DNA of 64,000 nt from Streptomyces sp. 35G-GA-8 (GCF_023534745.1 NZ_JAMHJQ010000007.1:174497-238496); one strand, 5' to 3'; numbered from the stretch's first letter, positions 7,867-16,580 are shown. Translations and numbers: made by a program. The notes: generated by a model from the letters alone, not told the origin.

Positions 7867-8898
7867 TCAGACGGGCTGCGCGTCCTGCCGCTCCGGCGGC
7901 TTCTCGTCCAGCGGTGATGTCGAGGTGGGAACGGACGACGCCGTGGGCCGCGCGCTGGGGACCGCCTCCGGTGCGACGGCGGGAGCGGGAGCGGTGGCCG
8001 CGGCGAGTTGGTCGGCGGCGGGTTGGTCGGCGGCGGGTTGGTCGGCGGCGGGCTCGTCGGAGGCCGACTGGTCGGCGGGGAGCGACGGGGTCGCCTGCAC
8101 GGCTCCCGAGACCGCCCGCACGGCCTGGACCGCCTCGGCCGGTGTGGCACGTTCGAGGAAGCGCAGCAGTTCGACGGGGAAGGGCAGGACGAGTGTCGAG
8201 TTCTTCTCGGCGGCGACCGCCACGACCGTCTGCAACAGCCGCAGCTGAAGCGCGGCGGGCTGGCCGGACATCTGCTTGGCCGCCTCGGCGAGCTTCTTCG
8301 ACGCCTGCAGCTCCGCGTCCGCGTTGATCACTCGGGCACGGCGCTCCCGGTCGGCCTCGGCCTGGCGTGCCATCGACCGCTTCATGGTCTCCGGCAGCGA
8401 CACGTCCTTGATCTCGACGCGGTCGATCTGGACGCCCCAGCCGATCGCCGGGCTGTCGATCATCAGCTCCAGGCCCTGATTCAGCTTCTCCCGGTTGGAC
8501 AGCAGATCATCCAGATCGCTCTTGCCGATGATCGACCGCAGAGACGTCTGCGCCATCTGCGACACCGCGAACCGGTAGTCCTCCACCCGGACCAGCGCTT
8601 CCGCCGCGTCGATCACCTTGAAATAGATCACGGCGTCCACGCGCACGGTCACGTTGTCCCGCGTGATGCCGTCCTGGGCGGGCACCGGCATCGTCACGAT
8701 CTGCATATTGACTTTGTGCAGCTTGTCCACGAACGGAACGATCGTGGTGAATCCGGGTCCTCGGATTCCTTCCTGCAGCCTGCCGAGGCGGAAGACCACG
8801 CCTCGTTCGTACTGCCTGACGACCCGCGCGGCTGCCAGCGCGTACAGCCCGCACGCGCATACCGCCGCTATGACAGCTATGACCAGTTCCTCGACCAT
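7867..8898 (-). CDS. Slipin / SPFH (band 7) membrane protein
   Basis: A 343-residue stomatin-like protein. One membrane segment (residues 4-25) is followed by the SPFH domain (VVFRLGR near 36-42 through about residue 200) and a helical region with the conserved ARQAEADRERRARVI stretch. Slipins oligomerise on the inner face of the membrane and organise lipid or protein microdomains; many act with an NfeD-like protein, which is not found next door. The C-terminal 90 residues are low-complexity, with three near-copies of PAADQ encoded by a 15-bp DNA repeat (about 8010-8055). The gene appears to stand alone, with a terminator downstream. Confidence 0.92.
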   Translation of the reverse strand: MVEELVIAVIAAVCACGLYALAAARVVRQYERGVVFRLGRLQEGIRGPGFTTIVPFVDKLHKVNMQIVTMPVPAQDGITRDNVTVRVDAVIYFKVIDAAEALVRVEDYRFAVSQMAQTSLRSIIGKSDLDDLLSNREKLNQGLELMIDSPAIGWGVQIDRVEIKDVSLPETMKRSMARQAEADRERRARVINADAELQASKKLAEAAKQMSGQPAALQLRLLQTVVAVAAEKNSTLVLPFPVELLRFLERATPAEAVQAVRAVSGAVQATPSLPADQSASDEPAADQPAADQPAADQLAAATAPAPAVAPEAVPSARPTASSVPTSTSPLDEKPPERQDAQPV

Positions 8899-9096
8899 CT
8901 TGGGCCCCCTGACGACGCCGGACCGAGGTGCTGATTACCACGGTATGCCTTGCAAGACCAGGGGTCGAGAAGCGTGCGCCGGGGGATACCGGCCCGTAGG
9001 CCCTGTCCGAGGCGCCGGACGGCATAGCCCGCCCGGCCGCGCATCTGGTGCCGCCGTCCCGGGGATCCGGCAGTGTGACCAGCAGGCTCATCAGCA

Positions 9097-9127
9097 CCCC
9101 CACCCCCACCCTCCCCTCCCCTCCCCC
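9097..9127 (-). other. Predicted G-quadruplex motif upstream of a lipoprotein gene
   Basis: The + strand has six C-runs of 5, 5, 3, 4, 4 and 5 bases, each separated by one base; the minus strand therefore has six G-runs with 1-nt loops, a pattern expected to fold into a very stable quadruplex. It lies about 65 bp before the lipoprotein start at 9191, on the template strand for that gene. The 292-bp gap from 8899 to 9190 shows nothing else I can name. Confidence 0.7.
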
Positions 9128-9190
9128 GGACACCCGCCGGCACCCCCGCACACTCGTGGCCGCGCACTCCGCACAGACGAGGACCCGCTC

Positions 9191-9532
9191 ATGTCCGTGA
9201 CCCATCACCGGCGCCTCGGCATCGCTGCCGGGGCCGCGTTCCTGACCGTCACCGTCACGGGCTGCTCCGGCCTCGGCCGGACCGCCGTGGGAACCATGAC
9301 GTACGACACCCCGCGCGGCCGGCATGTCCAGGTCTCCAACCCCCTGGTCACGGGCTGCCACCGACTCGCTCCCGGCGGCGCCGTCTCGGCCACGAACCGC
9401 ACCCTGGTCGACTTCGTGATGTACGGGACGCCCGACTGCACGGGCAGGGGCACGACGTACCTCGCCACCACGCTGTCCGATGTGATCGCCCCCGGCGAGG
9501 GACCGTGGCGCAGTTACACCATCGTGCACTGA
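9191..9532 (+). CDS. Small secreted lipoprotein of unknown function
   Basis: A 113-residue product. The N-terminus has basic residues, a hydrophobic core and a lipobox-like VTGC with Cys25, so it is probably lipid-anchored outside the membrane. The mature part is about 88 residues with two more cysteines (GCHR and DCTG), possibly one disulfide. The ATG at 9191 follows a GAGG site. I do not recognise a named family. The region just upstream holds the quadruplex motif described separately. Confidence 0.75.
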   Translation: MSVTHHRRLGIAAGAAFLTVTVTGCSGLGRTAVGTMTYDTPRGRHVQVSNPLVTGCHRLAPGGAVSATNRTLVDFVMYGTPDCTGRGTTYLATTLSDVIAPGEGPWRSYTIVH

Positions 9533-9624
9533 CACCACGCGCGGGCCGCCACAAGAGGGTCAAAAGCCGCGAACAGGGGTAGGGGGCTCATGGGGCCGTA
9601 GGGCCGCATGGGAGGTGGAGAGTC

Positions 9625-10014
9625 ATGCGCACCGGGAGTGAGCCTGTCACCGCGCGCAGTCCGCTGCGGACCCGGTTCTGGCTGAGCGTATGGGGCCTGA
9701 TCTGGACCGCCTTCGGAACGACGGCGTTCGCGATCACCGGGCGCTTCGGGTGGGCACTCGCCTGTGGCGTGCTGCTGCTGATCGTCCTCACGAATATGGT
9801 CCTGGTCGTGCGGCACCTCAGGCAGGGGTCGCGCTATCAGCCGGGGAGGGACGTCCCGCCGTACGAGCCGGGGAGCCATGGCTCCGACCCGGATCGCGAG
9901 CGGAGTCTCGACCATGATCTCGGCAGTCGTGTCCGCGAGTGGCTGCGCGAGCCGGACCCCGCGCAGCGCGGCGGCCGTGCCCGCCATCACAGCGCGCACG
10001 GTCACCACCCATGA
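9625..10014 (+). CDS. Two-helix membrane protein, DUF6343-like
   Basis: A 129-residue protein. The conserved start (MRTGSEPVTARSPLR) and two membrane segments (about residues 17-37 and 42-63) match what I recall of DUF6343, a family found mainly in Streptomyces. The C-terminal half is hydrophilic with Arg/His-rich sequence and should be cytoplasmic. GGAGGTGGAG just before the ATG is a strong ribosome binding site. No function is known for the family. Confidence 0.8.
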   Translation: MRTGSEPVTARSPLRTRFWLSVWGLIWTAFGTTAFAITGRFGWALACGVLLLIVLTNMVLVVRHLRQGSRYQPGRDVPPYEPGSHGSDPDRERSLDHDLGSRVREWLREPDPAQRGGRARHHSAHGHHP

Positions 10015-10074
10015 CCCCCGCCGGTACGGTCCCCCCGCCGGTACGGTCAGTCGCCAGGACGGTCGGTCGCACGG

Positions 10075-10452
10075 TCAGTCGTCGGCGCGCGGCTCCACGT
10101 CGAACTGGGCCGCCTTCACATACTCCGGTTTGGGATCCAGCGCCGCCGCCAGCCTGAAGTGGCGTTTCGCCTGCTCGGGCCGTCCTGAGCGCTCATAGGT
10201 ACGGGCCAGCGCGAAATGGGCGAACGCGTTGTCCGGCTCCCGCTCCAGCACCAGCTCGAATTCGAGCTCCGCGGGCCGCAGTTGAGCGGCGGCGAAGAAC
10301 GCGCGGGCGCGCAGCAGCCGCGCCGCGGTGTTCTCCGGATGGGCCGCGATCACCGAGTCGAGCAGCTTCACGGCCCCGCGCGGATCCCGCGCGGCGAGAA
10401 GCTGCTCCGCCGCGCGATAGTCGATGACGTGGGTTTCCGGACTCTCGGGCAC
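10075..10452 (-). CDS. TPR-repeat protein
   Basis: A 125-residue, all-helical protein with about three tetratricopeptide repeats (for example AARLLRARAFFAAAQLRPAE and AHFALARTYERSGRPEQAKR), which normally form a scaffold for binding other proteins. The GTG at 10452 is chosen because AGGGAAGGA precedes it by 7 nt; an upstream in-frame start at 10494 lacks a site. It follows coaE on the same strand after 78 bp and may be cotranscribed with it. Its partner is unknown. Confidence 0.82.
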   Translation of the reverse strand: MPESPETHVIDYRAAEQLLAARDPRGAVKLLDSVIAAHPENTAARLLRARAFFAAAQLRPAELEFELVLEREPDNAFAHFALARTYERSGRPEQAKRHFRLAAALDPKPEYVKAAQFDVEPRADD

Positions 10453-10530
10453 GGTCGCATCCTTCCCTAGCTGCGCGCGTTCAACGCCGTGCATGACGAC
10501 GCTATTCCTCGTATCGGCCCGCGCCGACGG

Positions 10531-11136
10531 TCAGCTCCCGGTCGCAGCGCGGTCCCTCAGCGTCTGCCACACCCGTCTGACCTGCGGTTCCAGCCGCTCC
10601 AGCGGACCGTCGTTGTCGATCACGACATCCGCTGCGGCGCGGCGTTGCTCGCGGGTGGCCTGGGCCGCCATGCGGTTACGGGCCTCGGTTTCGGCCATTC
10701 CCCGCAGCCGCACGAGCCGGTCGAGCTGGGTCTCCGGCGAGGCGTCCACGACAACGACCACGTCATACAGCGCCGCCATGCCGTTCTCGACGAGCAGCGG
10801 CACATCGTGCACCACGATCGAATCGGGTCCCGCCGCCTTCTCCAGTTCGGCGGAGCGTGCGCGGACCAGCGGGTGCACGATCCCGTTCAGCGCCCGCAGG
10901 CGGTCCGGATCGCCGAAGACGATCCCACCGAGTTTCGGCCGGTCGAGAGCGCCGTCCGGAGTCAGTACCCCCGGTCCGAATTCGGCCACCACGGCCGCGA
11001 GGCCGGGCGTCCCCGGCTCCACCACTTCGCGCGCGATCCGGTCGGAGTCGATCAACACCGCTCCGTAACTGGTCAACAGGCGCGAGACCTCGCTCTTTCC
11101 CGCACCGATTCCGCCCGTGAGTCCCAACCTCAGCAT
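10531..11136 (-). CDS. coaE: Dephospho-CoA kinase
   Basis: The enzyme phosphorylates dephospho-CoA at the ribose 3' hydroxyl, the last step of coenzyme A synthesis. The 201-residue protein has the P-loop GGIGAGKS (residues 8-15), the DSD motif near residue 30 ([11 protein letters not shown]) and the HPLVRAR and [10 protein letters not shown] motifs typical of CoaE. Length is normal for single-domain bacterial forms. It sits between the PAC2 gene and the TPR gene, all on the minus strand. Confidence 0.97.
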   Translation of the reverse strand: MLRLGLTGGIGAGKSEVSRLLTSYGAVLIDSDRIAREVVEPGTPGLAAVVAEFGPGVLTPDGALDRPKLGGIVFGDPDRLRALNGIVHPLVRARSAELEKAAGPDSIVVHDVPLLVENGMAALYDVVVVVDASPETQLDRLVRLRGMAETEARNRMAAQATREQRRAAADVVIDNDGPLERLEPQVRRVWQTLRDRAATGS

Positions 11137-11237
11137 GCGGTCAGCCTAGGCCCTGTCTGACAAATAGCGCCGTCCGCCCGGAGGGCGGGGCTCGCGGGGC
11201 CGGGACAGGTGCCGGGACCGGTGCCTCAACAGCGAAG

Positions 11238-11270
11238 GGCCGTACGGCTCCCGAAGGAATCCGTACGGCC
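11238..11270 (-). terminator. Hairpin after the PAC2 gene
   Basis: Arms 11238-11247 and 11261-11270 (ggccgtacgg and ccgtacggcc) pair over 10 bp around a 13-nt loop, about 50 bp past the stop codon. Confidence 0.5.
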
Positions 11271-11316
11271 GCTCGCCCCTGACTCGGGCCGGCCGAGCAT
11301 CCGGCCCGGACAGCGC

Positions 11317-12261
11317 CTACGCGCCGCCCTCGCCTTCCCGTTCCGCGAGGAACTTCTCGAACTCGCGGCCGATCTCATCGGCGGACGGCAGCTCCGCGGG
11401 CTCGGCGACCAGGTTGCCGCGGGTCTCCGCGCCCGCGACCGCGTCGTACTGGTGCTCAAGCCCCCGCACCATCGTGACCAGTTCTTCGTCCCCCTCGCCC
11501 AACTGCCGCTCGATCTCGGTCTGGGTGCGCTGCGCCTCCGTACGGAGCGAGTGCGCGACGCTCGGGAGCACCAGGCCGGTCGCGGCCGTGATCGCCTCCA
11601 GGGCGGTCAGCGCCGCGTCGGGGTACGAGGACCTGGCGACATAGTGCGGTACGTGCGCGGCGACGCCGAGTACGTCGTGGTCCGCCTGCATCAGCCGGTA
11701 CTCGACCAACGACTCGGCGCTGCCCGGCACCTGCGCCTCGTCGAACGGGCTGCGGTGGCCCGGCATGAGGTCGGTGCGGTTGCCGTGCGGGGTCACACCC
11801 ACGGGGCGGGTATGGGGAACACCCATCGGGATGCCATGGAAGTTGACCGAAAGACGTACGCCGAGGCGCTCGACGATCTGTCGTACGGCCGTCGCGAAGC
11901 GCTCCCACTCCACATCCGGCTCGGGTCCGGACAGCAGCAGGAACGGTGCGCCGGTGGCGTCCTGTACGAGCCGTACGTCGAGCGTCGGCGTCTCGTAGTC
12001 GGCCCAGCGGTCGCGCCGGAAGGTCAGCAGCGGGCGCCGTGCGCGGTAGTCGACCAGCCTGTCGTGGTCGAAACGGGCCACCACCTGATGGGGCAGCGAC
12101 TCCAGCAGGTTCTCGACGATCTGGTCGCCGGTCTCACCCGCGTCGATATAGCCGTCGAAGTGGTACAGCATGACCAAGCCCGCCGACTCCTGCGCCAGTG
12201 CCATGTCGACGACGGCGAGGCCCTTGGGCTCCCATTCGTACAAACCCTGCGGATCAAGCAC
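11317..12261 (-). CDS. PAC2-family protein
   Basis: A 314-residue protein of the PAC2 family, which includes proteasome assembly chaperones in eukaryotes and actinobacterial relatives of unsettled role. Conserved features are the [15 protein letters not shown] region near residue 35 and [18 protein letters not shown] near residue 145. The GTG at 12261 follows GAGGAGGAGC at 8 nt. Actinobacteria have a proteasome, so a link to it is possible but not shown. The C-terminal end is acidic and helical. Confidence 0.9.
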   Translation of the reverse strand: MLDPQGLYEWEPKGLAVVDMALAQESAGLVMLYHFDGYIDAGETGDQIVENLLESLPHQVVARFDHDRLVDYRARRPLLTFRRDRWADYETPTLDVRLVQDATGAPFLLLSGPEPDVEWERFATAVRQIVERLGVRLSVNFHGIPMGVPHTRPVGVTPHGNRTDLMPGHRSPFDEAQVPGSAESLVEYRLMQADHDVLGVAAHVPHYVARSSYPDAALTALEAITAATGLVLPSVAHSLRTEAQRTQTEIERQLGEGDEELVTMVRGLEHQYDAVAGAETRGNLVAEPAELPSADEIGREFEKFLAEREGEGGA

Positions 12262-12395
12262 GATTACCGCTCCTCCTCGTGTTCATAACGAAGAACGCCC
12301 CACAGGGCGCGGGCATTCCCCGCCCCCTGCGGAACTAACCCCGAGACGCGACACTCACGCGTGACCCGGGCCGGCGGCCTCGCCGTTCCCGTTCA

Positions 12396-12407
12396 TGTTC
12401 ATGAACA
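12396..12407. promoter_or_regulatory. Palindrome TGTTCATGAACA in a divergent intergenic region
   Basis: A perfect 12-bp palindrome; the half GTTCATG recurs at 12391 and at 12536. It lies between the PAC2 gene and the divergent beta-helix gene and looks like a protein-binding site. The regulator is unknown. Confidence 0.4.
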
Positions 12408-12479
12408 CCCCGACAAGGGTGCCCAGTTCGCACCAGCAGGAGGCATCACGACCGCCAACTGCGGCATTCCGGCGGGTCT

Positions 12480-12519
12480 TGGTCCAGACCTTGACATGCC
12501 CAGGACGCGTCCCTACCGT
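12480..12519 (+). promoter_or_regulatory. Promoter with a GGTC-N2-GACC dyad at its -35
   Basis: TTGACA (12491-12496), a 17-bp spacer and TACCGT (12514-12519) form a good vegetative-type promoter. TGGTCCAGACCT at 12480-12491 abuts the -35 and matches the core of the DasR (GntR-family) site TGGTCTAGACCA except for the central T and last base. A bound regulator here would compete with RNA polymerase. Promoter likely; DasR identity is inference. Confidence 0.5.
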
Positions 12520-12600
12520 CACGGGACAGCAAGAACGTTCATGGACGCGACCATCGTCCACATAAGAGAACAGAATCCCCCAGGACTCGGATCGCGTCGG

Positions 12601-12680
12601 ACCTCAACGCACCTCAGCGCACCTCATCGGACCTCAACGGACCTCAACGGACCTCAACGGACCTCAACGGACCTCAACGG
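12601..12680 (+). repeat. Eight tandem 10-bp repeats in the leader of the beta-helix gene
   Basis: Units of acctcaacgg run from 12601 to 12680. The first three differ at one to three bases and the last five are identical. The array ends directly before the GAAGG ribosome binding site (12681-12685), so it lies inside the mRNA leader, about 75-155 nt after the predicted transcription start. Confidence 0.95.
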
Positions 12681-12693
12681 GAAGGCTCCCCCC

Positions 12694-13674
12694 ATGCGCA
12701 TCCGTACGCTGCTTCCTGCTCTGCTGACCCCCCTGCTCGCCACCGGCGCGCTGTCCCTGCTCGTCGCCCCGACCGCCGGGGCCGCGCCCGCCGGCGCCGC
12801 CGCGGTCATCCAGGTCTCGACCGCCGCCGAGCTCAAGTCGGCCCTGACCGCGGCACGTCCCGGCGATACGATCCAGCTCGCCGACGGCACGTACAAGGGG
12901 AACTTCAAGGCGACGACGCCCGGCACCGCCGGCTCCCGTATCACCCTCACCGGTTCGTCCGCCGCGATCCTCACCACCGGCGGCGGGGGTTACGGTCTGC
13001 ACCTCAACGGGGCCGGCTACTGGACCGTCAAGGGCCTCACCGTCACCAACGCCCAGAAGGGCATCGTGACGGACGGGGCCAACGGGGTCGTCATCGACTC
13101 CGTGACCGTCCACAACCTGGACATGGAGGGCGTGCACTTCCGCCAGTCCAGCAGCGACGGCGTCCTGAAGAACTCACGGATCTACAACACCGGCAACGAC
13201 GGCCGGGGCATGGGCGAGGGCGTATACGTCGGCAGCGCCAACACCCTGTCCGACCGCAGCGACAACGCCCAGATCCTCAACAACACCCTCGGCCCGGACA
13301 TCGGCGGCGAGAACATCGACATCAAGGAAGGCACCACCGGCGCGCGCGTCATCGGCAACACCTTCGACGGCAGCGGCCTCACCGGCGCCAACTACGACGA
13401 CTCCTGGGTCGACGTCAAGGGCAACAACGTCCTCGTCGAGGGCAACACCGGCAAGAACACCACCAACAACGGCTATGAGACGCACACCCAGCAGAGCGGC
13501 TGGGGCTGCGGCACGGTCTTCCGCTCCAACACCTCGGATCTGCGCGGCTCCTCGGGCGCCAACCAGCTCGCCATCAATGTCACCAACAACAGTTCGAGCT
13601 GCCGTACCACCGTCTACGGCAGCAACACCGTGACCGGCGGCAAGGGGCTGACGAACATCACCGTCACCCCCTGA
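12694..13674 (+). CDS. Secreted right-handed beta-helix protein, polysaccharide-lyase-like
   Basis: A 326-residue exported protein. Residues 1-29 are a signal peptide (Arg near the start, long hydrophobic core, GAAPA-type cleavage region). The opening of the mature part, with a VSTAAELKSAL stretch and PGDTIQLADGTY near residues 41-70, is typical of parallel beta-helix lyases and related enzymes. Asn/Gly-rich coils (NSRIYNTGNDGRGMGEG and ILNNTLGPDIGGENIDI) follow. I cannot pick out a catalytic residue set, so the substrate is open: pectate, alginate, chondroitin and others are possible. The ATG at 12694 follows GAAGG at 8 nt; longer in-frame readings would include the repeat array and are rejected. 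Confidence 0.85.
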   Translation: MRIRTLLPALLTPLLATGALSLLVAPTAGAAPAGAAAVIQVSTAAELKSALTAARPGDTIQLADGTYKGNFKATTPGTAGSRITLTGSSAAILTTGGGGYGLHLNGAGYWTVKGLTVTNAQKGIVTDGANGVVIDSVTVHNLDMEGVHFRQSSSDGVLKNSRIYNTGNDGRGMGEGVYVGSANTLSDRSDNAQILNNTLGPDIGGENIDIKEGTTGARVIGNTFDGSGLTGANYDDSWVDVKGNNVLVEGNTGKNTTNNGYETHTQQSGWGCGTVFRSNTSDLRGSSGANQLAINVTNNSSSCRTTVYGSNTVTGGKGLTNITVTP

Positions 13675-13710
13675 TCCACCACCCCCGGGTCCCCGCCGGC
13701 CCCGCGCACG

Positions 13711-13748
13711 CGTAAGGCCCGCTCCCCCGAGGGGGAACGGGCCTTACG
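13711..13748. terminator. Bidirectional terminator between the beta-helix gene and rpsA
   Basis: Arms 13711-13728 and 13731-13748 pair over nearly 18 bp with one mismatch. The stem lies between two convergent genes. Confidence 0.85.
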
Positions 13749-13786
13749 TTCAGCTACCTACGCCATCCACGAACGGGACCGGAGCG

Positions 13787-15295
13787 TCAGCTCTGGCCAC
13801 CGGCCAGCTTCTCGCGAAGGGCGGCCAGCGCCTCGTCCGACGCCAGGGCGCCGGAGTTGTCCGCGGACTCCGAGGAGTACGAGCCGCCACCGGAGGCGGC
13901 CGGAGCGCTGCCCCCGCCGGCGGGCGCGGCAGCACCCTCGGCAGCGGCGGCCTCGTCGGCCTCGCGGGACTTGATGACCTGGGCCTGGTGCTGCTCGAAG
14001 CGCTGCTGCGCCTCGGCGTACTGGCCCTCCCACGCCTCACGCTGGGTCTCGAAGCCTTCGAGCCAGTCGTTGGTCTCGGGGTCGAAGCCCTCGGGGTAGA
14101 TGTAGTTGCCCTGGTCGTCGTAGGACGCGGCCATGCCGTAGAGCGTCGGGTCGAACTCGACCGAGGCCGGGTCGCTGCCGAAGGACTCGTTGGCCTGCTT
14201 CAGCGAGAGGCTGATGCGGCGGCGCTCCAGGTCGATGTCGATGACCTTGACGAAGATCTCGTCGTTGACCTGGACGACCTGCTCCGGGATCTCCACGTGG
14301 CGCTCGGCCAGCTCGGAGATGTGCACCAGGCCCTCGATGCCCTCGTCGACACGGACGAACGCGCCGAACGGAACGAGCTTGGTGACCTTGCCCGGGACGA
14401 CCTGACCGATCTGGTGCGTCCTGGCGAACTGCTGCCACGGGTCTTCCTGCGTCGCCTTGAGCGACAGGGAGACACGCTCGCGGTCCATGTCCACGTCGAG
14501 CACCTCGACGGTGACTTCCTGGCCGACCTCGACAACCTCGGAGGGGTGGTCGATGTGCTTCCAGGACAGCTCGGAGACGTGCACGAGACCGTCGACGCCG
14601 CCGAGGTCCACGAACGCACCGAAGTTGACGATCGAGGAAACGACGCCGGAGCGGACCTGGCCCTTCTGCAGGGTCGTGAGGAAGGTCTGGCGGACCTCGC
14701 TCTGGGTCTGCTCCAGCCAGGCACGGCGGGACAGGACCACGTTGTTGCGGTTCTTGTCCAGCTCGATGATCTTGGCTTCGAGCTCCTTGCCCACGTAGGG
14801 CTGGAGGTCACGGACGCGGCGCATCTCGACGAGGGAGGCCGGCAGGAAGCCACGGAGGCCGATGTCGAGGATGAGACCACCCTTGACAACCTCGATGACG
14901 GTACCGGTGACGATGCCGTCCTCTTCCTTGATCTTCTCGATCGTGCCCCAGGCGCGCTCGTACTGCGCACGCTTCTTGGACAGGATGAGACGGCCTTCCT
15001 TGTCCTCCTTCTGGAGAACCAGGGCCTCGATCTCATCGCCCACGGCGACGACCTCATTGGGGTCGACGTCGTGCTTGATCGAAAGCTCGCGAGAGGGGAT
15101 GACGCCTTCGGTCTTGTAACCGATGTCGAGCAGGACCTCGTCCCGGTCGACCTTCACGATGACGCCGTCGACGATGTCGCCGTCGTTGAAGTACTTGATC
15201 GTCTCGTCGATCGCGGCGAGGAAGGCTTCCTCGTTACCGATGTCGTTGACCGCAACCTGCGGGGTGGTGGCGGTGGTCTCGGTGCTGCTCGTCAT
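13787..15295 (-). CDS. rpsA: 30S ribosomal protein S1
   Basis: S1 binds mRNA on the small ribosomal subunit and aids initiation on structured messages. The 502-residue protein has four S1 (OB-fold) domains at about residues 36-105, 122-187, 208-276 and 293-362, the actinobacterial number (proteobacterial S1 has six). Typical motifs include GAFVDLGGVDGLVHVSELSW and GAFVRVDEGIEGLVHISELA. The C-terminal 140 residues are acidic, then Ala/Gly/Ser-rich and probably disordered. A near-consensus promoter is found about 200 bp upstream, leaving a long leader where autogenous control could act. Confidence 0.98.
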   Translation of the reverse strand: MTSSTETTATTPQVAVNDIGNEEAFLAAIDETIKYFNDGDIVDGVIVKVDRDEVLLDIGYKTEGVIPSRELSIKHDVDPNEVVAVGDEIEALVLQKEDKEGRLILSKKRAQYERAWGTIEKIKEEDGIVTGTVIEVVKGGLILDIGLRGFLPASLVEMRRVRDLQPYVGKELEAKIIELDKNRNNVVLSRRAWLEQTQSEVRQTFLTTLQKGQVRSGVVSSIVNFGAFVDLGGVDGLVHVSELSWKHIDHPSEVVEVGQEVTVEVLDVDMDRERVSLSLKATQEDPWQQFARTHQIGQVVPGKVTKLVPFGAFVRVDEGIEGLVHISELAERHVEIPEQVVQVNDEIFVKVIDIDLERRRISLSLKQANESFGSDPASVEFDPTLYGMAASYDDQGNYIYPEGFDPETNDWLEGFETQREAWEGQYAEAQQRFEQHQAQVIKSREADEAAAAEGAAAPAGGGSAPAASGGGSYSSESADNSGALASDEALAALREKLAGGQS

Positions 15296-15495
15296 GTGGG
15301 AAAGGGCTCCGGTGCGGACAGTGAGTCGTAGGTACTGCTACGCCGTGAGCCTGTATCGCCTCTGCAGAAGCCGGACAGCCAAGGAAGCGCCGGCCCCGGA
15401 CAGTAGGGAAAGCGCCTCGACAACCGAGGGAACTTACATACAGATGCGAGCGCGGCTGCTACGTCTGAGGCGCGCAAGCCCGCAGCGCAACCTTT

Positions 15496-15524
15496 AGCAT
15501 ACGGGGGCAGCCGGGCACGGTCAA
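15496..15524 (-). promoter_or_regulatory. rpsA promoter
   Basis: On the minus strand TTGACC (15524-15519), a 17-bp spacer and TATGCT (15501-15496) match the vegetative consensus closely. Transcription should begin near 15489, giving a leader of about 190 nt. The 15296-15635 gap otherwise holds this leader and the upstream region of the divergent methyltransferase. Confidence 0.75.
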
Positions 15525-15635
15525 TGCGCGAAGGCGCACACCCGGGGCGGAACTTCTCATACCCGGCACAACCAGCGTTCCATGAGGCCAGGACGGCCCC
15601 ATGCCGACTCCTCGCACACTACGACGACGGACACG

Positions 15636-16580
15636 ATGATCCAAGAGCACGTACCCGAAACCGTTCGCGAAACCGCCGACGAGACCGTTCTCGAAGGCGC
15701 CACCGCCGCGCCTGAAGACACGCCTGAAGACACGCCTGAGGACACGCGCGAAGACACGCCGGAGGACACGCCCGGAGCCGAGCCCGAGGCGACACGCCGC
15801 GACAGCGGGGCCACGGAGAGCAGCCGGGCCAACCGCGGCTGGTGGGACCGGAACGCGGACGACTATCAGATCGAGCACGGCACCTTCCTCGGCGACGACC
15901 GTTTCGTCTGGTCTCCCGAGGGGCTCGACGAGGTGGAGGCCGGCCTGCTGGGTCCCCAGGAGTCCCTGCGGGGACTGGACATCCTGGAGATCGGGGCGGG
16001 CGCGGCGCAGTGCTCGCGCTGGCTGGCGGCGCAGGGCGCGCGCCCGGTGGCGCTCGACCTCTCCCACCGCCAGCTCCAGCACGCGCTGCGGATCGGCGAG
16101 GGCCGCTCGCTGAGCTTCCCGCTCGTGGAGGCGGACGCGGGAGCGCTGCCGTTCCGGGACGGCTCCTTCGATCTGGCCTGCTCCGCCTATGGCGCCATTC
16201 CCTTCGTCGCCGATCCGGTGGGCGTGTTCCGCGAGGTACGGCGCGTGCTGCGGCCGGGCGGACGCTGGGTCTTCTCCGTCACGCACCCGGTCCGCTGGGC
16301 GTTCCCGGACGAGCCGGGTCCCGAGGGCCTGTCGGTCGCGGCCTCGTACTTCGACCGCACACCGTATGTGGAGCAGGACGAGGAGGGCCGCGCGGTCTAT
16401 GTGGAGCACCACAGGACGGTCGGCGACCGGGTGCGGGACGTGGTGGCGGCCGGATTCCGGCTGATCGATCTGGTCGAGCCGGAGTGGCCGGCCTGGAACA
16501 CCCAGGAGTGGGGCGGCTGGTCCCCGCTGCGGGGGAGCCTGATCCCGGGCACGGCGATCTTCGTCTGCGTACGGGACTGA
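15636..16580 (+). CDS. SAM-dependent methyltransferase, class I
   Basis: A 314-residue protein. The first 60 residues are acidic and repetitive (five near-copies of PEDT, residues 26-46) and probably disordered. The Rossmann-type methyltransferase domain follows with SAM motif I (DILEIGAGAAQCSRW, around residues 112-126), the acidic VALDLS end of strand 2, DAGALPFRDGSFD and LRPGGRWVFS. The substrate is unknown. The start is uncertain: ATG at 15636 has only a weak site, and an upstream ATG at 15582 (18 residues longer) has none. Confidence 0.88.
   Translation: MIQEHVPETVRETADETVLEGATAAPEDTPEDTPEDTREDTPEDTPGAEPEATRRDSGATESSRANRGWWDRNADDYQIEHGTFLGDDRFVWSPEGLDEVEAGLLGPQESLRGLDILEIGAGAAQCSRWLAAQGARPVALDLSHRQLQHALRIGEGRSLSFPLVEADAGALPFRDGSFDLACSAYGAIPFVADPVGVFREVRRVLRPGGRWVFSVTHPVRWAFPDEPGPEGLSVAASYFDRTPYVEQDEEGRAVYVEHHRTVGDRVRDVVAAGFRLIDLVEPEWPAWNTQEWGGWSPLRGSLIPGTAIFVCVRD

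Noticed and set aside
13988-15331. A 447-codon open frame opposite rpsA
   Set aside because: Its composition (Asp/Leu/Val-rich) is the mirror of S1 codons; no start signal or family match.
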